Shown here: positions 36,030 to 45,114 of the stretch, piece after piece | How positions within the stretch are numbered: position 1 is the stretch's first letter | How the letters are laid out: each line of letters starts with the position of its first letter | DNA from: Limnobacter sp. SAORIC-580 | GTDB lineage: Bacteria > Pseudomonadota > Gammaproteobacteria > Burkholderiales > Burkholderiaceae_B | Assembly: GCF_013004065.1 (NCBI RefSeq) | Contig: NZ_CP053084.1 | Coordinates: forward strand, 2,914,001-2,978,000 | Direction of reading: 5' to 3' | DNA length: 64,000 nucleotides | The notes under the pieces: model-generated | The model's database searches: none | Seen by the model: the letters and a program-made list of their open reading frames with translations, nothing else | What the model was told of the DNA's origin: nothing | Translations under genes and position numbers: made by a program

Positions 36030-36359
36030 TTATTTATGAACGCTGATAAACCAGGCATCAGGGTCCACAAAATAAAACTTGATGTACCAATTTTTAACTT
36101 TAATCACATGCACCGTGATCCCCTTGACCACATGGTGAGGCGATTCCGTGTGCATACTTCCATCGCTACTGGCAATCAGTGTCGCGACTTCGATCGCCGA
36201 AACCTTACCGAGAGCAAGCAAATTCTTCACATCAATATCGCCACGAGACTCATGCTGATAATTTCCGTTCCGTAGCGCACGCAAGATTTCTTTTTTTGCT
36301 GATCTATAACCCACAGGCACGCTTAATGTACGACATACTTCGTACAAAGTCCAATTCAA
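36030..36359 (-). CDS. Candidate small toxin, MqsR-like in outline
   Basis: A protein of up to 109 residues. The C-terminal half (KGITVHVIKVKNWYIKFYF...WFISVHK) follows the pattern of the MqsR/RelE-like beta-sheet core, and the helix before it (KVSAIEVATLIAS) sits where MqsR has its second helix. Identity to MqsR is too low to be sure by eye. The start is TTG with no ribosome site; a TATAAT on the minus strand ends 11 bases before it, so a near-leaderless message is possible. An internal GTG start is the alternative. It pairs with the zinc-finger/RHH protein downstream. Confidence 0.45.
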   Translation of the reverse strand: MNWTLYEVCRTLSVPVGYRSAKKEILRALRNGNYQHESRGDIDVKNLLALGKVSAIEVATLIASSDGSMHTESPHHVVKGITVHVIKVKNWYIKFYFVDPDAWFISVHK

Positions 36360-36446
36360 TAAAGGGTGAATTATAGAAAAAAGGAATTAAGCTGCAGGAA
36401 CCTTGTTTGAAGAAACTGAATGCAGGGTTGCTTCTGGAATGAACTG

Positions 36447-37310
<864 letters not shown>

Positions 37311-37345
37311 TTATTCGCGTGATACTGCTCTATCCCCGCTTTGTA

Positions 37346-37951
37346 TCACACAGCAGGCAGGGCAAACAAATGGGCATGCACTTGGCCTGCTTTTAAATGT
37401 CGCAAAGCATCAATTTCTTGAACATTCAACGCCTTGCACAGCACGGCCTCGTCAGCAAGCAGGTTTTCATGCCATTCGGCATACACCAGCCCCTCTGGTT
37501 TCAACACTGCTTTGATCAGCGGCAGGGTGGCCAGCATCAAATCGCTTCGAAAAGGGGGGTCTAGCGCCACCAGGTCGAATTGCTTCCCCCCACTGGCCAA
37601 GCGTTTCAGGCAAGTGAGCACGTCACTGGATTCAATTTGAATGGAAGGCGGGCTGCCCTCTGCGGCGAGCCATTTCGACAACAGGTAGGCTTTGTTCTGC
37701 TGCAACTGGGCGACCACTTGGCGGTTTTGCTCCACCAGTACCACCTGGCTTGCCCCGCGCGAGGCCGCCTCGAACCCCAAAGCACCCGTGCCTGCGTACA
37801 AGTCGAGCACTTGCATGCCAGTGCAGTCTTGCCCCAACCAGTTAAACACGGTTTCACGCACCCGGTCGGGCGTTGGCCTTAGGCCCTCGACCGGCGCAAT
37901 CGGCAGCAGGTGTCGGCGCCACACCCCGCCGATGATTCGTAACTTATTCAA
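37346..37951 (-). CDS. rsmD: 16S rRNA (guanine966-N2)-methyltransferase RsmD
   Basis: A 201-residue SAM methyltransferase. It starts LRIIGGVWRR, has RPTPDRVRETVFNWL, the SAM motif VLDLYAGTGALGFEA and catalytic LDPPF. The start appears to be TTG. The order coaD-rsmD-M16-M16-ftsY is common in betaproteobacteria. Confidence 0.94.
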   Translation of the reverse strand: MNKLRIIGGVWRRHLLPIAPVEGLRPTPDRVRETVFNWLGQDCTGMQVLDLYAGTGALGFEAASRGASQVVLVEQNRQVVAQLQQNKAYLLSKWLAAEGSPPSIQIESSDVLTCLKRLASGGKQFDLVALDPPFRSDLMLATLPLIKAVLKPEGLVYAEWHENLLADEAVLCKALNVQEIDALRHLKAGQVHAHLFALPAV

Positions 37952-37952
37952 C

Positions 37953-37990
37953 GTGCTTACTCAGCCTTCTCACTCAGCCTTCTCACTCAA
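37953..37990 (-). repeat. Short tandem repeat between M16 gene and rsmD
   Basis: On the minus strand a 13-base unit GAAGGCTGAGTGA is present about 2.5 times, straddling the M16 stop codon and leading up to the rsmD start. It may supply the rsmD ribosome site (GAAGG). A similar repeat lies before the M16 gene itself. Confidence 0.6.
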
Positions 37991-39332
37991 CCTTTCCGCC
38001 CACCACCACGGTCACCAACTTGTCCGCTTTCACATGCTTGGCAAAGGCCTCGCGGGCGCTTTGAACAGTGACCTTTTCAATCTCGGCGGTCCAGTTGTCC
38101 AGGTAATCGAGAGGCATGTTGTGCAAGCCCATCATGGAGATATTGCCCAGCAACTTTCCATTGCTGTCGATTCGCAAGGGAAAGCCACCAATCAGGTTTT
38201 GTTTGGCTGCGTTCAGTTCTGCTTGTGTGGGGCCCTTCTCGATAAAATCCAGAATGGTTTTCCGCATAATTTGCACGGCTTGTGCTGTGGACTCTTTCTT
38301 GGTTTGCACGCCTGCCTGGAATGGGCCTGCATCGCCTGCTGGCATGAAGTAAGAATAGGCGCTATACGCCAAGCCACGCTTCTCACGAATTTCGTTCATC
38401 AAACGCGACACAAAACCACCGCCACCCAACACATGGTTGGCCACCAACAAATCAAAGTAATCCGGTGCACCACGGCGCATGGCGGGCAAGCCCATCAAGA
38501 TGTGGCTTTGCGCAGCCGGGTGGTCAATTTGAATGATCTGGCCTTTTATGGCCGCCTGTAATTCTTGATAGTCGGCACCTCCCAAGGCGTTGCCTTGTAG
38601 CTCACCTTTGGGCAAGCCAGCGGTCAACTCGTTGGCAAGTTTCTCAGCTTGTGCGCGGGTAATATTGCCCACCAGCGAAACCACCGCCTTGTTACCCAGG
38701 TAACGGGTTTTGTAAAACTGCTCCACATCGGCCAGGGTAATCGCCTTCAGGCTGGCTTCCGTGGTGTGCGTGCCGTATGGGTGATTCGGGTAAAGCGCTG
38801 TGGCAAATGCCCGGTCAGCCAAGGTGTCGGGCTTGGTCAAAGCCTCTTTCAGGCCAGCCACACTGCGTGCGGTTTCACGCGCCAGAATGTCGGCATTGAA
38901 CACCGGCTTTTGCAGCACGGTTTTCATCAAGGAAATTGCTTTTGAGAACTCAGGCTCGGAGGTCAGTGTGCGCAATTGCACCCCGGCAGAATCGCTGCTG
39001 GCACCGCCGGAAAACTGTGCACCCGTGTCGGCAAAACCGTCTGCAATGTCATTCTCGGAAAGGCCTTCTGCACCACGACCAATCATGTCGCCGGTGGCGC
39101 TGGCCAGGCCTTCTTTGCCTTTGGGGTCAGCGCGGCTGCCCGCGGGGAAGTCCACCCGCACATCCAGCATGGGCAGCGCTTCAGCGCACATGAACATCAC
39201 TTTCGCACCACTGGCCGCAGTCCAGCTTTCAATCGGCAATGCGGCATTGGCAGGCGCTGCAAATACTGCTGCTGCGGTGGCACCCGCGGCAAACAAGCCG
39301 CGAATGAATACTTTGTTCTTGCTACTCAACAT
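37983..39332 (-). CDS. M16-family peptidase homologue, non-catalytic subunit
   Basis: A 449-residue protein with a signal peptide (cut near APANA). It has the M16 fold (conserved DVRVDFPAGSRADP, later RMLNEIREKRGLAYSAYSYF) but the HxxEH zinc motif is replaced by a stretch reading LASATGD, so it should be inactive. It probably pairs with the active M16 enzyme encoded just upstream, as alpha/beta pairs do. The ATG at 39332 is preferred because AGGGA lies nine bases before it; another ATG lies at 39350. Confidence 0.88.
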   Translation of the reverse strand: MLSSKNKVFIRGLFAAGATAAAVFAAPANAALPIESWTAASGAKVMFMCAEALPMLDVRVDFPAGSRADPKGKEGLASATGDMIGRGAEGLSENDIADGFADTGAQFSGGASSDSAGVQLRTLTSEPEFSKAISLMKTVLQKPVFNADILARETARSVAGLKEALTKPDTLADRAFATALYPNHPYGTHTTEASLKAITLADVEQFYKTRYLGNKAVVSLVGNITRAQAEKLANELTAGLPKGELQGNALGGADYQELQAAIKGQIIQIDHPAAQSHILMGLPAMRRGAPDYFDLLVANHVLGGGGFVSRLMNEIREKRGLAYSAYSYFMPAGDAGPFQAGVQTKKESTAQAVQIMRKTILDFIEKGPTQAELNAAKQNLIGGFPLRIDSNGKLLGNISMMGLHNMPLDYLDNWTAEIEKVTVQSAREAFAKHVKADKLVTVVVGGKVE

Positions 39333-39363
39333 GGTTGTAAATCCCTGCATAACTTGTTGGTGC

Positions 39364-39401
39364 TCAATTGCTTACTCAATTGCTTACTCAGTTGCTTAAT
39401 G
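39364..39401 (-). repeat. Tandem 12-base repeats between the two M16 genes
   Basis: On the minus strand the unit AAGCAA(C/T)TGAGT occurs three times in a row, starting at the stop of the upstream M16 gene. It shares TGAGTAAGCA with the repeat before rsmD. Strand slippage is a likely origin. Confidence 0.65.
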
Positions 39402-40808
39402 AGTCAAACCCTTGGGCGGCGCATCTTTCTTGTTGGGGTCAATCGGCAACGGGAACAAAGTGCCCACTGTCAACTGGTCCTGGTCAAAAAATTTCTGCGC
39501 GGCGTACTGTACTTCCTGAGCGGTCACGGTTTTAATTTGCTCAATCATTCGATCAATGTCGCCCACCTCAAAACCAATGGTCACATTCTGGCCAATTTCA
39601 ACTGCCTGCCCGTACACGGAATCGCGCTTGTACACCTGGCTTGCAATCAGCTGTGCTTTCACACGGGCAAGCTCAGCTTCGCTCACGCCCTCATCCGCCA
39701 CCTTTTTTACCTGAGCCAACAAGGCCTTTTCAAGGGCCTCTACAGTTTGACCAGCCGCTGGTGAACCATCCAGATAAAACAGCGACGGGCCACGGCCAGT
39801 CATGTCGTAACTTGCGCCCGCCTGCAAGGCCACCTTCTGGTTTTGTACCAGCTCGCGATTCAAACGTGCACCGGAATAACCATCCAGCACAGCACTCAAC
39901 ACGGCCAGTGAATACGCATCACGGTCTTTCAGCACATCAGTTAACTTGGGTACTTTAAAACCCATGATCAAATACGGGTTCTCGGCTGGTGCCTTCACTT
40001 GTACACGGCGTATTCCCTCTTGCTTGGGCTCTTCCTGCGGCTTACGCTCTTCCAGCTTCTTGGGTTTTACCTTGCCATAGGTTTTTTCAGCCATGGCTTT
40101 TACCTGCGCGGGTTGCACATCACCCACCACCACCAACACTGCATTCTGGGGTGTGTACCATGTGTCATACCATTTGCGTGCGTCCTTGTACGTCATGGCT
40201 TCAAGGTCGCTCATCCAGCCAATTACCGGTGTGCGCGTGGGGTTGGCCTGAAAAGCAGTGGCCATGAAAGCCTCGTAAAGCTTGCCGGTGGCCTGGTCGT
40301 CGGTGCGGTAGCGGCGTTCTTCCATCACCACCTTGATTTCTTTTTCAAACTCGCTTTCGCTCAGCACCAAATTGGCCATGCGGTCGGCTTCAAGGGCCAT
40401 TACCTTGCTTAAGTCTTTGGCCTGAAGCTGCTGAAAATAAGCGGTGTAGTCGCGGCTGGTGAACGCATTGTCGCGCCCACCCAGGGCAGCCACAATCTCG
40501 GAAAACTCGCCCACTTTCAGGGTTTTGGTTTCTTTGAACATCATGTGCTCAAGCACGTGGGCCACACCGGTGGTGCCGTTGTACTCGTCCATCGAACCGG
40601 CCTTGTACCACACCATGTGCGCCACGGTGGGCGAACGGTGGTCTTCCTTCACCACCACACGCAAGCCGTTGTTCAGTTTGTATTCAGTCACATCGCCATC
40701 AGCGGCATTCGCCGCGTTGACCATCAGCAATTGAGCACTTGCAATCAGCAAAACGCCAGCAGCCAGTGCCGCCCAACGCCGATTCAGTTGAAAACCTGTT
40801 TTTATCAT
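39396..40808 (-). CDS. M16-family zinc peptidase, catalytic subunit
   Basis: A 470-residue periplasmic or envelope protease with a signal peptide (cut near VNAANA). The inverted zinc motif HVLEH is at residues 84-88 in GVAHVLEHMMF, with the third ligand expected in the EFEKEIKVVMEERR helix. The second M16_C domain (about 210-390) contains the RELVQNQKVAL stretch. It is the first gene of a run with the inactive M16 partner, rsmD, coaD and ferredoxin, and is divergent from ftsY. Confidence 0.92.
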   Translation of the reverse strand: MIKTGFQLNRRWAALAAGVLLIASAQLLMVNAANAADGDVTEYKLNNGLRVVVKEDHRSPTVAHMVWYKAGSMDEYNGTTGVAHVLEHMMFKETKTLKVGEFSEIVAALGGRDNAFTSRDYTAYFQQLQAKDLSKVMALEADRMANLVLSESEFEKEIKVVMEERRYRTDDQATGKLYEAFMATAFQANPTRTPVIGWMSDLEAMTYKDARKWYDTWYTPQNAVLVVVGDVQPAQVKAMAEKTYGKVKPKKLEERKPQEEPKQEGIRRVQVKAPAENPYLIMGFKVPKLTDVLKDRDAYSLAVLSAVLDGYSGARLNRELVQNQKVALQAGASYDMTGRGPSLFYLDGSPAAGQTVEALEKALLAQVKKVADEGVSEAELARVKAQLIASQVYKRDSVYGQAVEIGQNVTIGFEVGDIDRMIEQIKTVTAQEVQYAAQKFFDQDQLTVGTLFPLPIDPNKKDAPPKGLTH

Positions 40809-40924
40809 TCAAGACACCTTTTACAGCAAACGTCCGTTTTAACCTCAATGGTAGAATAAGTCATTCAACATCTCGCTGTGTGACAGTCGTTCACACCGCT
40901 TAGTTTCCTCAATTGGAGTTTTAC

Positions 40925-41866
40925 ATGCAGATTCCTGGGCAGAGACAGGACTGGCTTGGTCGTTTGAAATCGGGTTTGACCAAAACCCGTTCCGGCCTTA
41001 CCTCCATGTTCACCGGCGAAAAGGTCGATGAAGCCTTTTTCGAAGAAATGGAAGAACGCCTGCTGCTGGCCGATTGCGGCTTGCCCGCCACCGAACTGCT
41101 GATGCAGAAAGTGCGCGACACGGTGTACCAGAAAGGCCTCACCCGGCCCGAAGACGTGCGCCTGGTGCTGCGCGATTCGGTGTTCGATTTGCTGCGCCCC
41201 CTGGAAACCAGCATGGGCGTAGACCGTGCCCGCCCATTGGTCATGATGGTGGTGGGTGTAAACGGCGCAGGCAAAACTACCAGCATCGGCAAACTGGCCA
41301 ACCACTATGCTGAAATTGGTTATTCCGTTCTGTTGGCCGCTGGCGACACGTTTCGTGCAGCAGCCCGAGAACAACTGGATGTGTGGGCCCAACGCAGCAA
41401 TGTCGATGTCATTTCTGCCGAGGGCAGCGACCCCGGCGCAGTGGCATTCGACTCAGTACAGGCCGGTATTTCACGAAACAAACACATTGTGATTTGCGAC
41501 ACCGCAGGCCGCCTGCCCACGCAGCTTCACCTCATGGAAGAGCTGAAAAAAATCAAGAAAGTACTGGGCAAAGCCAAGATGGACGCACCCCACGAAATTG
41601 TGCTGGTGGTAGACGCCACCAATGGCCAAAACGCCTTGCAACAAATCAAGGCATTCAACGATGCACTTACACTGACCGCGCTGGTGGTCACCAAGCTGGA
41701 CGGCACTGCCAAAGGCGGTATTCTGGCTGCCATGAGCATGAGCACCCGCGTGCCCGTGGCCTTTATTGGCGTGGGAGAAAAAATGGGCGACCTGCGCCCT
41801 TTCAGCCCCCGCGAATTTGCCAACGCCTTGGTTGGCATTGACACTGACGGAAACCAAACCGCATGA
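40925..41866 (+). CDS. ftsY: Signal recognition particle receptor FtsY
   Basis: A 313-residue SRP receptor GTPase, mostly the NG domain: G1 GVNGAGKTT, G3 DTAGRLPTQ, G4 TKLDGTAKG and the C-terminal GVGEKMGDLRPF. The long acidic A domain of E. coli FtsY is absent, as in many betaproteobacteria. The ATG at 40925 follows GGAG at a good distance. It targets membrane proteins to SecYEG. It overlaps ftsE by four bases. Confidence 0.96.
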   Translation: MQIPGQRQDWLGRLKSGLTKTRSGLTSMFTGEKVDEAFFEEMEERLLLADCGLPATELLMQKVRDTVYQKGLTRPEDVRLVLRDSVFDLLRPLETSMGVDRARPLVMMVVGVNGAGKTTSIGKLANHYAEIGYSVLLAAGDTFRAAAREQLDVWAQRSNVDVISAEGSDPGAVAFDSVQAGISRNKHIVICDTAGRLPTQLHLMEELKKIKKVLGKAKMDAPHEIVLVVDATNGQNALQQIKAFNDALTLTALVVTKLDGTAKGGILAAMSMSTRVPVAFIGVGEKMGDLRPFSPREFANALVGIDTDGNQTA

Positions 41867-42597
41867 TCCAATTCAAAAACGTCACCTTGAAGTACGGCAC
41901 CCACGCCGCCTTGAAGGGGGTGAATTTTCAGTTGCCCAAGGGCTCGTTCACCCTGCTTGAAGGCCATTCCGGTGCTGGCAAAAGCTCCATATTGCGATTG
42001 CTGGCCACGTTTGAGCAACCCAGCAGCGGCGATATTCTGGTGGGCAAAAGCTCGATTGCGCGCCTGAACCGGCGCGAACGCGCACACTACCGCCGCAATG
42101 TGGGCTACACAGGCATGGACGTTGAACTGCTGCACAACCGCAGCTGCTTTGACAACGTGGCCCTGCCCCTGCGCGTGGTGGGCTTGAGCGATACCGACAT
42201 TCAAAGCCGCGTGAAGGCCGCGCTGGCCCGCGTGGGCTTAAGCCACACCGACCGCATGCTGCCCAGTGAATTGTCGGGCGGGCAACAACTGCGTTTGCAA
42301 ATTGCACGCGCGGTTGTTAATCGCCCAGCCCTTGTATTGGCCGATGAACCCACTGCCCAGCTCGATGATGAATCGGCCGCGCGCGTGGTGGGCTTGCTGG
42401 AAGAATTCAACCGCGCCGGTGTCACCATTATTGTGGCCACCCACGAGGCGCACCGTTTTAACCGAGTAACACATCGTTTGAAACTGGGCGAAGGCGCAGT
42501 GCTGCCAGCACCCGCCGATTTGTCGCACAACGGTGGCCGCGAGGCAGGCGTGCAAACTTTTTCCAAAGACTTTCTGAACAAGGCCTACGGGGCTTGA
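41863..42597 (+). CDS. ftsE: Cell division ATPase FtsE
   Basis: A 244-residue ABC ATPase: Walker A GHSGAGKSS, signature LSGGQQLRLQIARA, Walker B LVLADEPTAQLD. With FtsX it controls peptidoglycan amidases at the septum. The C-terminal 25 residues go beyond the usual FtsE end. Gene order ftsY-ftsE-ftsX is conserved. Confidence 0.95.
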   Translation: MIQFKNVTLKYGTHAALKGVNFQLPKGSFTLLEGHSGAGKSSILRLLATFEQPSSGDILVGKSSIARLNRRERAHYRRNVGYTGMDVELLHNRSCFDNVALPLRVVGLSDTDIQSRVKAALARVGLSHTDRMLPSELSGGQQLRLQIARAVVNRPALVLADEPTAQLDDESAARVVGLLEEFNRAGVTIIVATHEAHRFNRVTHRLKLGEGAVLPAPADLSHNGGREAGVQTFSKDFLNKAYGA

Positions 42598-42618
42598 TCC
42601 ACTTTTAAGAGACAACAC

Positions 42619-43527
42619 ATGCGTTGGTTACGTTTGCAGTGGTTTTCAATTTCTGCCGGTTTAAAGCTGTGGCTTGATGAACCACTTGGTCACCTGTTCA
42701 ACGCCCTGGTACTTGCCATTGCATTGGCCATGCCCTGGACCATTGCACAGGGGCTAAGCGCGATTGTGCCCAGCATGGACCGTTGGGTGGGCGACCCTGA
42801 AATCAGCTTGTACTTCAAACCGGATGCCACACTTGATTCCGTAAAAAGTGCAGCCGCACAACTGAAGCGCGATTTCGATTTGGACAGCGTGAATATCGTC
42901 ACGCCCGAGCAGGCCATGGAACGTTTGCGCACGCAAAGCCAAACACCCGATTTGGCCCAAGCCCTGCCTGAAAACCCACTGCCCTACACCGTGGTGGTGG
43001 TGCTTGAAGTGGACGCCACCACCGATACCCAAGCCATCGAAGCAAAAATTGCGCAGTGGCAAAACTTCACAGGCGTGGAACATGTTCAATACGACGCGCA
43101 GTGGGTTCGCCGCCTTCAATCGGTATTGAACGGCACACAAATTATTGCCATGGCACTGGCTGTGTTGATTGCAGGCATGGTGTTGGTGGTTACCTTCAAT
43201 ACCGTGCGCTTGCAGCTGATTCGCAACCAGGCTGAAGTGCATGTGTTGAAATCGCTGGGGGCCACCGACACCGAAGTGGGCCGCCCCACCCTGTGGTGGT
43301 CAGTCAGCCTGGCGCTGGTCGCCTTTGGTTTGGCTTATGCCGTGGTAAGCGGTGCCATGGGCCTGGCCGACGATGCCGCCGGCACCTTCATTCGTGAATT
43401 TGATCGCGACTTCCGCTTCGAGCAACCCAGCGGAATTACCGCGCTGGGGCTGATTCTGGTGTGGGTGGTGCTGGTCATGGTGGGCGCTTGGGCTTCTGTG
43501 AAAAGCACAGTGCTGCGCATTCATTGA
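42619..43527 (+). CDS. ftsX: Cell division protein FtsX
   Basis: A 302-residue permease-like protein with four membrane helices (about 27-50, 170-195, 225-245 and 270-290) and a periplasmic loop (about 60-165) that should contact the amidase activator EnvC. Conserved C-terminal FtsX domain with VRLQLIRNQAEVHVLKSLGAT. It forms the membrane part of FtsEX. Confidence 0.94.
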   Translation: MRWLRLQWFSISAGLKLWLDEPLGHLFNALVLAIALAMPWTIAQGLSAIVPSMDRWVGDPEISLYFKPDATLDSVKSAAAQLKRDFDLDSVNIVTPEQAMERLRTQSQTPDLAQALPENPLPYTVVVVLEVDATTDTQAIEAKIAQWQNFTGVEHVQYDAQWVRRLQSVLNGTQIIAMALAVLIAGMVLVVTFNTVRLQLIRNQAEVHVLKSLGATDTEVGRPTLWWSVSLALVAFGLAYAVVSGAMGLADDAAGTFIREFDRDFRFEQPSGITALGLILVWVVLVMVGAWASVKSTVLRIH

Positions 43528-43558
43528 AACTGGCAAAGATATCCCTAACCACCTATAT

Positions 43559-43599
43559 CACGACAAAGTTATACTGCTAGCATCACAAAACACGACAAA
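43559..43599 (+). promoter_or_regulatory. Direct repeats around a -10 box before the Fic gene
   Basis: CACGACAAA occurs at 43559-43567 and 43591-43599, 32 bases apart (about three helical turns), flanking TATACT at 43570-43575. A looser copy (CGCGACAAC) lies within the first codons. They may be an autoregulatory site; no -35 is clear. Confidence 0.4.
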
Positions 43600-43605
43600 A
43601 TTCGC

Positions 43606-45114
43606 ATGTGTGCACAGTTAACTACTAAAAACGCGACAACTCTTGATAGCTCACTGATTCTTTACTCCGAGCTGAACTCCGCGCAAATTCGCGCTGTTCA
43701 GAGGCAATTGAAAGCCGGAAAACTCAAGCTGGTCGCCAAAGGTATTGCAAGCAATTTGTCGGATACAAGCTGGCCTGCACTACTTGCACGTGAACGAATC
43801 AGAGTTGTTTCTGCCCTGTTTCCGAATTCAGTCGTATCGTTTCGCAGCGCTTTTAACGGCGGCTTGCCAGAGCAGGGACTGCTGTACATTACATACACCA
43901 GCAACCGAAAAGTACAACTTCCCGGCTTACAAATAGTTGCAGTGAAAGGGCCCCCACCCCAACCCGGTGACATGCCAATGCAAGGGCGGGCAATTTACTT
44001 TCCATCAGAGGCGAGGTGCCTGCTGGAAAATCTTTCACCTAGCCGAGGGACTTTCAAAAAAGCTGTTGGGCGCGAGGCGGTCGAATCTCGCTTGTTGACC
44101 CTATGCACTGCGCGCGGAGAACAGGCTCTTGCAACACTTCGGGAAGCAGCGCGTTCACTTGCTCAAGCACTGAAGCTGCCGAAGGAGTTCCTTGTTCTTG
44201 ATTCGCTCATAGGCAGCATTCTAAAAACTCGCCTCTCTACACTGACCACGACCCAAGGGCGCGCACTCACAGCTGCGCTTCCTTACGATGCTGACAGGCT
44301 AGAGTTGTTTGAAAAACTGGCTGCTGCGTTGCGATCACAACCCTTGAAACAAGCTGAAGAAGCGGCATGCACGCCCGAAGCAATGATTCACTTTGCTTTT
44401 CTTGAATCGTACTTTTCCAATTTCATTGAAGGCACTGAATTTGATATTGAGGAAGCGCGCAAGATTGTACTCTTCGGCAAACCCATGTTGTCTCGCCCCA
44501 AAGACTCGCACGATATTCTTGGTGTATTTCGTCAAGCAGTGACCCCGGCCTGGATGCATCAAGTATTGGCCTCAGGCATTCCCGCCGAAACTCAACTTCG
44601 CAAACGGCATTGGGATCAAATGCAAGAACGGCCCGAGGTAGAGCCGGGAGAATTCAAGTTAAAGCGCAACCGTGCGGGCAATACCGAATTTGTCGAACCC
44701 CAGTTAGTACGCGGCACTCTGGTTCAGGGATCCATGTTGCTGCCCACTATTCCTGCAGGTCTTGCGCGCGCATTATTCACCATGTTTCTTGTGTCAGAAA
44801 TTCATCCATTCAACGATGGTAATGGTCGCTTGGCAAGATTAGTCATGAACTCTGAATTGTCGGTAGTGGGTGCGTGTCGAATTATTATCCCTACGCTTTT
44901 CCGGGAGGAGTATTTAGACTGCCTGCGTGAATTAAGTCGCGAGGGAAATCCGATTCCGTTTATTTCGGCAATGCAGAGAATTCAAGCGTGGACCGCTGCT
45001 TTTGTCTACGATGATCTTGATGCAGTGATTGAAAAAATGAAAAGGTGCAACGCATTTGAGCGTTCACTTGTTCAACATCGCCTGCTTGATCCTCAGCAGG
45101 ATCTCAATAATTGA
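43606..45114 (+). CDS. Fic-domain protein with N-terminal AbiEi-like region
   Basis: A 502-residue protein. The Fic core lies at about 250-470 with motif HPFNDGNGR at residues 400-408, the catalytic His400 and phosphate-loop residues intact, so AMP transfer to a target protein is likely. An inhibitory helix SNFIEG (271-276, pattern S/T-xxx-E-G/N) precedes the core, making this a class II, self-inhibited Fic. Residues 14-200 read like an AbiEi-type antitoxin/regulator (ARERIRVVSALFPNSVVSFRSAF, then TYTSNRKVQLPGLQIV), an unusual fusion partner. No ribosome site is evident. It lies between ftsX and the rhamnose genes; its 3' end overlaps rfbD by 11 bases. Confidence 0.85.
   Translation: MCAQLTTKNATTLDSSLILYSELNSAQIRAVQRQLKAGKLKLVAKGIASNLSDTSWPALLARERIRVVSALFPNSVVSFRSAFNGGLPEQGLLYITYTSNRKVQLPGLQIVAVKGPPPQPGDMPMQGRAIYFPSEARCLLENLSPSRGTFKKAVGREAVESRLLTLCTARGEQALATLREAARSLAQALKLPKEFLVLDSLIGSILKTRLSTLTTTQGRALTAALPYDADRLELFEKLAAALRSQPLKQAEEAACTPEAMIHFAFLESYFSNFIEGTEFDIEEARKIVLFGKPMLSRPKDSHDILGVFRQAVTPAWMHQVLASGIPAETQLRKRHWDQMQERPEVEPGEFKLKRNRAGNTEFVEPQLVRGTLVQGSMLLPTIPAGLARALFTMFLVSEIHPFNDGNGRLARLVMNSELSVVGACRIIIPTLFREEYLDCLRELSREGNPIPFISAMQRIQAWTAAFVYDDLDAVIEKMKRCNAFERSLVQHRLLDPQQDLNN

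Noticed and set aside
37983..39332. M16 gene without HxxEH as a pseudogene
   Set aside because: The frame is full length and paired with an active M16; inactive partner subunits are normal in this family.
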